A program made the position numbers and the translations under genes. From Collimonas humicola (GTDB lineage Bacteria > Pseudomonadota > Gammaproteobacteria > Burkholderiales > Burkholderiaceae_D), in NCBI RefSeq assembly GCF_018304945.1, contig NZ_JAGQEE010000003.1, positions 248,001 to 312,000 on the forward strand: 64,000 nucleotides of DNA, given 5' to 3'. The notes under the pieces were generated by a model. That model ran no database searches and was not told where the DNA came from. It worked only from the letters and a program-made list of their open reading frames with translations. Below, in pieces: positions 50,384 to 57,866 of this stretch. Each line of letters begins with the position of its first letter. Within the stretch, counting starts at the first letter, position 1.

Positions 50384-53077
50384 ATGAGCCTTTCCCGTCA
50401 TATTCTTTTCGGCAAACTCGATACCACGCTTTTTAAGGCGGTCGAATCTGCAACCGCCTTTTGCAAGCTGCGCGGCAATCCCTATGTCGAGTTGGTGCAT
50501 TGGCTGAACCAGTTGCATCAACTTCCCGATGGCGATTGGCAGCGGGTACTGCGGCATTTTCAAATTGATGCCGCGACGTTGGACCGAGACTTGGCATCTG
50601 CCTTGGCGGCGCTGCCAGCGGGGGCGACTTCCATCAGCGATTTTTCTCATCATATCGAAACCGCGATTGAACGCGCATGGGTGACAGCCACTTTACTGGC
50701 GGGTGACTATCGCATCCGTGGTGCATGGTTGCTGTGCGCGCTGATTGAAACACCGGAATTGCGACGCGTACTGCTGGGTATCTCTCCTGCGTTTTCCAAA
50801 ATCCCGTCGCAAGACCTTGCCGACCTTCTACCTGCAATTGTGCTTGAATCGCCAGAAAATCACGAATCATCACACGATGGTTCCGGTTTGTCTGCCGCCG
50901 TGCCGGGGGAAGCTAGTCGCGCAATGGCGAACCCGGTGTCGGATAAATCGCCGCTGGCGCAGTATTGCACCGACCTGACAGAAAGCGCCCGTACCGGCCG
51001 CATTGACCCGGTTATCGGTCGCGAGCATGAAATTCGCACCATGGTCGACATTTTGCTGCGCAGGCGTCAAAACAATCCCTTGCTTACCGGGGAAGCCGGC
51101 GTCGGTAAAACGGCCGTCGTCGAGGGCCTGGCGATTGCGATTGCCAAACAGGAAGTGCCTCCTGCATTGCGCGAAGTCCGTCTACTGAGCCTGGATGTCG
51201 GCGCATTGCTGGCCGGCGCTAGCATGAAGGGTGAATTCGAGTCGCGCCTAAAGGGATTGCTTGAAGAAGCGACACGCTCCCCGGCGCCGGTCATTTTGTT
51301 CATTGATGAAATTCACACCTTGATTGGCGCCGGCGGGCAAGCCGGTACCGGCGATGCGGCGAATCTGTTGAAGCCGGCCCTGGCGCGCGGCACGCTGCGC
51401 ACGGTCGGCGCCACCACATGGAGCGAATACAAACGCCATATCGAAAAGGACCCGGCGTTGACGCGTCGCTTCCAGGTGCTGCAAGTGATGGAGCCAGAAG
51501 AAGTCGCAGCAATCAACATGGTGCGCGGACTGGTCAGCACTTTTACCGAGCACCATAAGGTCTGGATTATGGACGATGCGGTACGCGCTGCCGTCACCTT
51601 GTCCCACCGCTACATACCTGCGAGTCAGTTGCCGGATAAAGCGATTAGTCTGCTCGATACCGCGTGCGCGCGGGTAGCCATGTCGTTGCATACTCCGCCT
51701 GCGCGCGTGGAATATCTTCGTCAAGGTCTGGCAGCGGCACAACTTGAACGAGAACTGATTGTTCGTGAAGCCAGCGTCGGCCATGCCAACACGCAGCGCC
51801 TGTCAGAGGTTGAAGTTTGGCTGTCTACTCTTCAACAAGAACTATCCGAACTCGAAGCGCGCTGGCATGAAGAGAGGGCGCTCGTCGAAGAAATCATTCA
51901 TAAACGCAGCGCACTGCTTGCTGCACAAGATGCAGCCGAGGATAAGAACGATAGCGCATCGCTTCCGACACTATCGGAGCTGAGTGAGTTGGAAATGAAA
52001 CTTACGGCACTACAGCAAGATACGCCGCTTATCACCCCGCATGTCGGTGAAGCCGTCGTTGCTGCGATTGTGTCGGATTGGACCGGAATACCCCTGGGTA
52101 GAATGGTCAAGGACGAAATCAGCGCGGTGCTGGAGTTACCCCAGACACTAGAGCAGCGCGTCATTGGGCAGCCGCACGCGCTGGCAATGTTGGGTGAGCG
52201 CATTTTGACTTCCAAGGCACGTCTCACTGACCCGAATAAGCCGGTCGGTGTATTCCTGCTGGTCGGACCTTCCGGTGTCGGTAAGACCGAAACGGCACTG
52301 GCACTGGCTGAGACGCTCTACGGCGGCGAACAGAATCTCATCACCGTGAATATGAGTGAGTATCAGGAAGCGCACACGGTCTCCACGCTGAAAGGCTCAC
52401 CGCCGGGGTATGTCGGCTATGGCGAGGGAGGAGTATTGACTGAAGCCGTACGTCGTCGGCCCTACAGCGTTGTATTGCTCGACGAAATCGAAAAAGCCCA
52501 TCCCGATGTACATGAAATGTTCTTTCAAGTCTTCGACAAAGGCTGGATGGCGGATGGAGAAGGAAAATTCATCGATTTCAAAAACACAGTCATTCTTTTA
52601 ACCAGCAACTCCGGTTCGGAATTGATTTCTGCTTTGTGTGAGGACCCGGACACGGCGCCTACCGCGGAGGTGCTTGCGACAGCCTTGCAACCTGAGCTGC
52701 GCAAAGTCTTTCCCGCAGCCTTCCTAGGCCGTCTCGCTGTGGTGCCATATTTGCCGCTGGACGACGCATCTCTCGTTCGCATTGTTCGACTGCATCTGGA
52801 TAAAGTCATTGCGCGCATGCGCACACAACACCACGTTGTTCTGGAAATCAGCGACGCGGTGGTTGCGCACATCGTTGACCAATGCGGTACTTCCGAATCC
52901 GGCGCACGGTTGCTGGTCAGTTTCATTGAACAGCGCATTTTGCCCAAGCTGTCGCGGCTCTGGTTTGCCTCGTTGGAAGAAAACCGCAATACACATCGCA
53001 GCATTACCCGTATTCATCTCGACTTTGCCCCCCAGCACGCAGATGGAGGGCTTCGCTACGAGACCAGTTACGACTAA
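50384..53077 (+). CDS. tssH: T6SS ATPase ClpV/TssH
   Basis: AAA+ unfoldase that disassembles the contracted TssBC sheath in the cytoplasm. 897 residues from the ATG at 50384 (MSLSRHILFGKLD). N-terminal domain, then the first ATPase module with GEAGVGKT and VILFIDEIHTLIGAGG, a middle coiled coil around 480-560, and the second module with GPSGVGKTETALALAE and VVLLDEIEKAHPDV. The N-terminal peptide-binding region distinguishes it from ClpB. First visible gene of this locus. Confidence 0.93.
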   Translation: MSLSRHILFGKLDTTLFKAVESATAFCKLRGNPYVELVHWLNQLHQLPDGDWQRVLRHFQIDAATLDRDLASALAALPAGATSISDFSHHIETAIERAWVTATLLAGDYRIRGAWLLCALIETPELRRVLLGISPAFSKIPSQDLADLLPAIVLESPENHESSHDGSGLSAAVPGEASRAMANPVSDKSPLAQYCTDLTESARTGRIDPVIGREHEIRTMVDILLRRRQNNPLLTGEAGVGKTAVVEGLAIAIAKQEVPPALREVRLLSLDVGALLAGASMKGEFESRLKGLLEEATRSPAPVILFIDEIHTLIGAGGQAGTGDAANLLKPALARGTLRTVGATTWSEYKRHIEKDPALTRRFQVLQVMEPEEVAAINMVRGLVSTFTEHHKVWIMDDAVRAAVTLSHRYIPASQLPDKAISLLDTACARVAMSLHTPPARVEYLRQGLAAAQLERELIVREASVGHANTQRLSEVEVWLSTLQQELSELEARWHEERALVEEIIHKRSALLAAQDAAEDKNDSASLPTLSELSELEMKLTALQQDTPLITPHVGEAVVAAIVSDWTGIPLGRMVKDEISAVLELPQTLEQRVIGQPHALAMLGERILTSKARLTDPNKPVGVFLLVGPSGVGKTETALALAETLYGGEQNLITVNMSEYQEAHTVSTLKGSPPGYVGYGEGGVLTEAVRRRPYSVVLLDEIEKAHPDVHEMFFQVFDKGWMADGEGKFIDFKNTVILLTSNSGSELISALCEDPDTAPTAEVLATALQPELRKVFPAAFLGRLAVVPYLPLDDASLVRIVRLHLDKVIARMRTQHHVVLEISDAVVAHIVDQCGTSESGARLLVSFIEQRILPKLSRLWFASLEENRNTHRSITRIHLDFAPQHADGGLRYETSYD

Positions 53078-53128
53078 GCCCATCACCACAATCGCATCAT
53101 CGCCCCACCTTACTTGAAGGGAGTTTTT

Positions 53129-53656
53129 ATGAGCAGCAGCAATAATTCGCAAAAATTCATCGCCCGCAATCGCGCGCCCCGCGTACAGATTGAATACGAC
53201 GTTGAAATCTACGGCGCCGAAAAGAAAATCGAACTGCCATTTGTCATGGGCGTACTGGCCGATTTATCAGGCAAGCCGGTCGCGCCGCTGCCAGCGGTTG
53301 CAGATCGCAAATTTCTTGAAATCGATATCGACAATTTCGATGAGCGCATGAAAGCGATTGCCCCACGCGTCGCTTTCTCGGTGCCGAATACTTTGTCTGG
53401 CGACGGACATCTGATGGTCGACATCACCTTCGAGAGCATGGACGATTTCTCGCCGGCGGCAGTCGCCAGCAAAGTCGATGCGCTGAACCAGCTGCTGCAA
53501 GCGCGCACACAGCTCTCCAATCTGCAAACCTACATGGACGGCAAGTCCGGTGCGGAAGGCCTGGTCAACAAGCTGTTGCAAGACCCCGCCTTGATGCAGG
53601 CACTGGCTGCGACACCCAAGCCGAATGGTGCCGACACTGCAACCAAGCTGAACTAA
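53129..53656 (+). CDS. tssB: T6SS sheath small subunit TssB
   Basis: 175 residues from the ATG at 53129, preceded by GAAGGGAG. Typical TssB/VipA sequence: RAPRVQIEYDVEIYGAEKKIELPFVMGVLADLSG (landmarks RVQIEYDVE, LPFVMGVLADLSG), RKFLEIDIDNFDERMKAIAP and the C-terminal helical part LNQLLQARTQLSNL. Together with TssC it forms the contractile sheath. 15 bp upstream of tssC. Confidence 0.95.
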   Translation: MSSSNNSQKFIARNRAPRVQIEYDVEIYGAEKKIELPFVMGVLADLSGKPVAPLPAVADRKFLEIDIDNFDERMKAIAPRVAFSVPNTLSGDGHLMVDITFESMDDFSPAAVASKVDALNQLLQARTQLSNLQTYMDGKSGAEGLVNKLLQDPALMQALAATPKPNGADTATKLN

Positions 53657-53671
53657 GAGAGAAAGAACATC

Positions 53672-55183
53672 ATGAGCGTCCAAAAAACGAATGCTGCCAG
53701 CGCAACTGCGAAATCAACTGCCGTCCAATTCGCTACTCCCGATGAATTCTCGGCCTTACTTGACCGAGAATTCAAGCCAAAAACCGACCAGGCGCGCGGC
53801 GCGGTCGAAGCTGCCGTGCGTACCCTGGCGCAGCAAGCGCTGGCCAATACGCAAACCATCAGCGACGACGCCTATTCGGCTATCGAATCTGTCATCGCTG
53901 AGATTGACCGTAAGTTGTCCGAGCAAATCAATCTGATTCTGCACAAAGAAGAATTCCAGCAACTGGAGTCGGCCTGGCGTGGCCTGAGTCACTTGGTCAC
54001 CAATACGGAAACGGATGAGCAACTTAAAATCCGCGTGATGGATGTCTCCAAGGACGAATTGCGCCGCACCATGCGCCGTCATAAGGGCATTGCGTGGGAC
54101 CAAAGCCCAGTCTTCAAGCGCATCTACGAAGAAGAGTTTGGCCAACTCGGTGGTGAGCCATACGGCTGCCTGGTTGCCGATTACTATTTCGACCACACAC
54201 CGCCTGACGTGGAACTGCTGAGCGCGATTGCCAAAATCTCCGCGGCGGCACACGCTCCGTTCATTGCGGGCGGCTCGCCATCTTCTTTGCAAATGGAAAG
54301 TTGGCAGGAATTGGCCAACCCACGCGATTTGGCCAAGATTACCTCGAATCTGGAACACGCCGCCTGGAATTCGTTGCGCGATACCGACGACGCTCGCTAC
54401 ATCGGCCTGGCCATGCCGCGCTTCCTGTCGCGCCTGCCGTATGGCGCAAAGACCAACCCGGTTGACGAATTCAATTTTGAAGAGCAAACCGACGGCGCCG
54501 ACCACAAGAAGTACATCTGGAGCAATGCTGCCTACGCGATGGCGGTCAATATCAACCGCAGCTTCAAGAACTACGGCTGGTGCACCATGATTCGCGGCGT
54601 CGAATCCGGCGGTACTGTCGAAAACCTGCCATGCCATACCTTCCCGACAGATGACGGTGGTATCGACATGAAATGTCCGACAGAAATCGCCATTTCCGAC
54701 CGTCGCGAAGCCGAGTTGGCGCGCGCCGGCTATATCCCGCTGGTGCATCGCAAGAACACCGACCATGCAACCTTCATCGGCGCCCAGTCTCTGCAAAAGC
54801 CGCAGGAATATCACGATGCCGATGCAACGGCCAACGCCAATCTGTCGGCGCGCCTGCCGTACCTGTTTGCGAGCTCACGCTTTGCGCACTACCTGAAATG
54901 CATCGTGCGCGACAAAATCGGCGCCTTCAAGGAGCGCGAAGATATGCAGCGCTGGTTGAATGAATGGATTATGCATTACGTCGATGCTGACCCAGCTAAT
55001 TCTTCTCAAGAAACCAAAGCCAAGCGTCCGTTGGCTGCGGCCGAAGTTGTGGTGGAAGAAATCGAAGGCAACCCTGGCTTCTACAGCGCGAAGTTCTTCC
55101 TGCGTCCTCATTTCCAACTGGAAGGTTTGACTGTTTCGCTGCGACTCGTCGCCAAGCTGCCGTCCATTAAGCAAGCTGCTTGA
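53672..55183 (+). CDS. tssC: T6SS sheath large subunit TssC
   Basis: 503 residues. The family signatures ESAWRGLSHLVTNTETDEQLKIRVMDVSKDEL (landmarks WRGLSHLV, VMDVSKDEL), GQLGGEPYGCLVADYYFDH, and FARFLxRLPYG-type MPRFLSRLPYGAKT are all present, as is the C-terminal FFLRPHFQLEGLTVSLRLVA. It polymerises with TssB around the Hcp tube. Followed at once by a hairpin. Confidence 0.96.
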   Translation: MSVQKTNAASATAKSTAVQFATPDEFSALLDREFKPKTDQARGAVEAAVRTLAQQALANTQTISDDAYSAIESVIAEIDRKLSEQINLILHKEEFQQLESAWRGLSHLVTNTETDEQLKIRVMDVSKDELRRTMRRHKGIAWDQSPVFKRIYEEEFGQLGGEPYGCLVADYYFDHTPPDVELLSAIAKISAAAHAPFIAGGSPSSLQMESWQELANPRDLAKITSNLEHAAWNSLRDTDDARYIGLAMPRFLSRLPYGAKTNPVDEFNFEEQTDGADHKKYIWSNAAYAMAVNINRSFKNYGWCTMIRGVESGGTVENLPCHTFPTDDGGIDMKCPTEIAISDRREAELARAGYIPLVHRKNTDHATFIGAQSLQKPQEYHDADATANANLSARLPYLFASSRFAHYLKCIVRDKIGAFKEREDMQRWLNEWIMHYVDADPANSSQETKAKRPLAAAEVVVEEIEGNPGFYSAKFFLRPHFQLEGLTVSLRLVAKLPSIKQAA

Positions 55184-55188
55184 TGAAA

Positions 55189-55216
55189 CATGAGGCGTTG
55201 TAATCGTCGCCTCATG
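55189..55216 (+). terminator. Hairpin after tssC
   Basis: CATGAGGCG (55189-55197) pairs perfectly with CGCCTCATG (55208-55216) directly after the tssC stop; a short T-run follows some 15 bases later. It probably reduces readthrough from tssBC into hcp or protects the 3' end. Confidence 0.6.
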
Positions 55217-55332
55217 TTGCGGCTGTAGTTTTATCAAAGGGTGGTTGCAGTCGGCAGAAGGAACATGAATACCGCAAGTTCATCTGCTTTTTTAGGTAGT
55301 ACCTTTTCAACGTTAATAGAAGGAATATGACT

Positions 55333-55815
55333 ATGGCACAAGATATTTTTATCAAAATCGCTGGCATCGAAGGTGAATCTGGCGACGACAAGCACAAGAA
55401 CGAAATCGAAGTCAGCAACTGGAGCTGGGAAATTCGCCAGGATACCAATATGCATTCCGGCAGCGGCGGCGGCGCAGGCAAGGCGACAGTCGAAGACCTG
55501 ACATTCGAGCATTTCGTTGACCGCTCCAGCCCTAACCTGATGAAGTACTGCCTGAGTGGCAAGCACATCGATACCGCAGTGCTCGTGGTGCGTAAAGCCG
55601 GCGGCAATCCGTTGGAATACCTGAAACTGACCATGAGTGATGTCATCGTGACGATGGTCAAGCCTTCAGGCAGCAGCAAGGACGAGCGGATTTCCGAACA
55701 CGTACGCCTGTCGTTCGCCAAAGTCATGCAAGAGTACATGGTGCAGAACGCGCAAGGCGGTAGCGGCGGTGCAGTGACCGCCAGCTACGACATCAAGGCC
55801 AACAAAGAAGGCTAA
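55333..55815 (+). CDS. hcp: T6SS tube protein Hcp (TssD)
   Basis: 160 residues. The second of two in-frame ATG codons, 55333, is chosen because AGAAGGA lies 8 bases upstream of it but only 2 before the first. MAQDIFIKIAGIEGESGDDKHKNEIEVSNWSWEI (landmarks IFIKIAGIEGES, IEVSNWSW) and TVEDLTFEHFVDRSSPNL are Hcp hallmarks. Hcp stacks as hexamers inside the sheath and carries some effectors. Flanked on both sides by hairpins, so probably strongly and separately expressed. Confidence 0.95.
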   Translation: MAQDIFIKIAGIEGESGDDKHKNEIEVSNWSWEIRQDTNMHSGSGGGAGKATVEDLTFEHFVDRSSPNLMKYCLSGKHIDTAVLVVRKAGGNPLEYLKLTMSDVIVTMVKPSGSSKDERISEHVRLSFAKVMQEYMVQNAQGGSGGAVTASYDIKANKEG

Positions 55816-55835
55816 CTGCAGCTGTATTACCCCGT

Positions 55836-55873
55836 CTGGGACTGGGTACGCCTGTGTGCGTATCCGGTCCCAG
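55836..55873 (+). terminator. Hairpin after hcp
   Basis: CTGGGAC (55836-55842) pairs with GTCCCAG (55867-55873), with an inner TACGC/GCGTA stem. It lies 21 bp after the hcp stop and before tssJ. Only a few T follow. Likely attenuator that makes Hcp more abundant than the downstream proteins. Confidence 0.6.
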
Positions 55874-55919
55874 TATTTAGTTAGACCAGAGTTGTCCTCG
55901 AGAATGACCAGATAATTTC

Positions 55920-56453
55920 ATGAACTCTCTTCGAACACATTTCCGTCGCTGGTGTCTTGCAGTTCTGTCGAGCCTGATGCTCCAGCTGCTCGTCATTCCG
56001 GCGATTGGTCAGGCCCAGGTGGTCAAGGAGCCGACCAAACTCGACATCACGATTCACGCCGCCGACAACGTCAATCCGACTGACCAGGGACAAGCCGCGC
56101 CTATCATGGTGCGCGTCTATGAATTGAAGTCGGACGAGGCATTCAAGCAAGCCGATTTTTTTACGTTACAGAATACCGACAAAGCCGTGCTAGGCGCCGA
56201 CATGCTGGTCAAGGACGAATTCATCCTACGACCCGGCGACAGTAAAACCATTCGCCGTGCATCCTACGCCGACACCGCCGTCATCGGTGTGCTGGCCGCG
56301 TATCGCGATTTACCCAATGCCACCTGGCGCGAAGTCTACAAACTGTCCGACGCTCCGGAAGCCGCCTGGTATCGCAGCATATTACCTTCGCCCAAGGCCA
56401 AGCTGAATATTGAGCTGCGAACCAAAGACATCAACATCACCGAGATCAAGTAG
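55920..56453 (+). CDS. tssJ: T6SS protein TssJ lacking a lipobox
   Basis: 177 residues. The N-terminal signal is MNSLRTHFRRWCLAVLSSLM followed by LQLLVIPAIGQAQ, and then the TssJ beta-sandwich: LDITIHAADNVNPTDQGQAAPIMVRVYELKS, DFFTLQNTDKAVLG and FILRPGDSKTI (landmarks INPTDQG-like VNPTDQG, VRVYELKS). Known TssJ is an outer-membrane lipoprotein that anchors TssM. Here no Cys occurs around the cleavage region; the only early Cys is residue 12, before the hydrophobic core. The protein may be periplasmic, or anchored otherwise. Confidence 0.87.
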   Translation: MNSLRTHFRRWCLAVLSSLMLQLLVIPAIGQAQVVKEPTKLDITIHAADNVNPTDQGQAAPIMVRVYELKSDEAFKQADFFTLQNTDKAVLGADMLVKDEFILRPGDSKTIRRASYADTAVIGVLAAYRDLPNATWREVYKLSDAPEAAWYRSILPSPKAKLNIELRTKDINITEIK

Positions 56454-56467
56454 AAAGCGCGCATTTC

Positions 56468-57817
56468 ATGAGCTGGCATAACAAAGTCATCTGGACCGAA
56501 GGGTTGTTCCTACGGCCCCAACTCTTTCAGCAGCAAGAGCGCTATCTGGAAAGCTACGCGCATTTGCGCGCGGCGTCATCGACCCCGTTCTACTGGGGGT
56601 TTCATCGTTATGCCATTGACATTGGCTCACTCTCGCTTGGCAAACTGGTGATTTCCAGCGCCGCTGGCGTTTTTACCGATGGCACCCCGTTCCAGATGCC
56701 GGCACAAACGCCGCCACCTCCGCCGTTGACCATTCAACCGGAACACATTGACCAGCTGATTTACCTGGCAGTGCCGATTCGCACGCCGAATGCTGAAGAA
56801 GCTACTTTCGATGAAGGTAGTGGCGGGTCGCTGGCGCGCTACGCAGTAATAGATGAAGAACTGCGCGATGCCAACTCGATTGGCCAGGGTCCCAAGCTGG
56901 TGCAGCTGGCACAGTTGCGCTTGCGTCTGCTGCCGCACAAGGAATTGACGGACGCCTGGATTGGACTGCCGATTGCCAAGGTCACCGCGCTGCATTCGGA
57001 TGGCAGCGCCGAACTGGACTTCAATCTGATTCCGCCGGTGACGGGTATTGGCACGAATACACTATTGTCCAGTTGGGTGACAAAAATCCAAGGCTTGACC
57101 CATCTGCGCGGGAACACGCTGGCATCGCGCCTGACCGGCGCCGACGGTAAGGCGTCGGACGCCGCCGAGGTCTCCGATTATCTACTCCTGCAAATCCTCA
57201 ACCGCTACGAGCCATTGCTCAACCATATGCTTACGGTGCAGGAAACTTCACCCGAAGCCCTATATACATTGTTGTGCAGCTTCGGAGGCGAACTGTCGAC
57301 GTTTGTGCGGACCACCACCCGTCGTCCAAAGAAGTGGCCGGCTTACCAGCACGTCAATCCCTACGTCACCTTCAAGGATTTGACCGACGACGTGCATGCG
57401 ATGCTGAACGAAGTGCTAGTGCGCAGTGCGCAACGCATCGACTTCGAAGTCCGGCCACACGGCATGCGTCTGGCGTCGATTGACCCGGCCACACTGCAAA
57501 GTTTCGGCAACGTCGTGCTCGCGGTCGCTGCGCAGATGCCACCGGATTTGCTGGTCACGCAGTTCGCCGCGCAAAGCAAGGTCGGTCCATCCGACCGCCT
57601 GCCGGAGCTGATTCGCTCGCATCTGCCCGGCATCAGCATGTCGCCATTGCCAGTGCCGCCGCGACAAATTCCATTTAACGCTGGTTTCGTCTATTACGAG
57701 CTCGGCAATAGCGGCCCGATGTGGGAACACATTCTCAAGCACGGTGGCCTGGCGATGCATATCGCCGGCGATTTCCCTGGATTACGCCTGGAACTATGGG
57801 GCGTGCGGGAAAAATAA
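56468..57817 (+). CDS. tssK: T6SS baseplate protein TssK
   Basis: 449 residues. The start MSWHNKVIWTEGLFLRPQLFQQQERYLE (landmarks KVIWTEGLFLRPQ, HFQQ-like LFQQQERY) is the TssK signature. PLPVPPRQIPFNAGFVYYEL near the C-terminus also matches. It links the baseplate to the TssLM membrane complex. Starts 15 bp after tssJ, so co-transcribed. The other baseplate genes tssEFG and tssA, tssL, tssM are not in the window. Confidence 0.94.
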   Translation: MSWHNKVIWTEGLFLRPQLFQQQERYLESYAHLRAASSTPFYWGFHRYAIDIGSLSLGKLVISSAAGVFTDGTPFQMPAQTPPPPPLTIQPEHIDQLIYLAVPIRTPNAEEATFDEGSGGSLARYAVIDEELRDANSIGQGPKLVQLAQLRLRLLPHKELTDAWIGLPIAKVTALHSDGSAELDFNLIPPVTGIGTNTLLSSWVTKIQGLTHLRGNTLASRLTGADGKASDAAEVSDYLLLQILNRYEPLLNHMLTVQETSPEALYTLLCSFGGELSTFVRTTTRRPKKWPAYQHVNPYVTFKDLTDDVHAMLNEVLVRSAQRIDFEVRPHGMRLASIDPATLQSFGNVVLAVAAQMPPDLLVTQFAAQSKVGPSDRLPELIRSHLPGISMSPLPVPPRQIPFNAGFVYYELGNSGPMWEHILKHGGLAMHIAGDFPGLRLELWGVREK

Positions 57818-57866
57818 CCGCAGCATACCGTCGCGAAATGAACAAACAGCTAAAGGATGACCGAAC

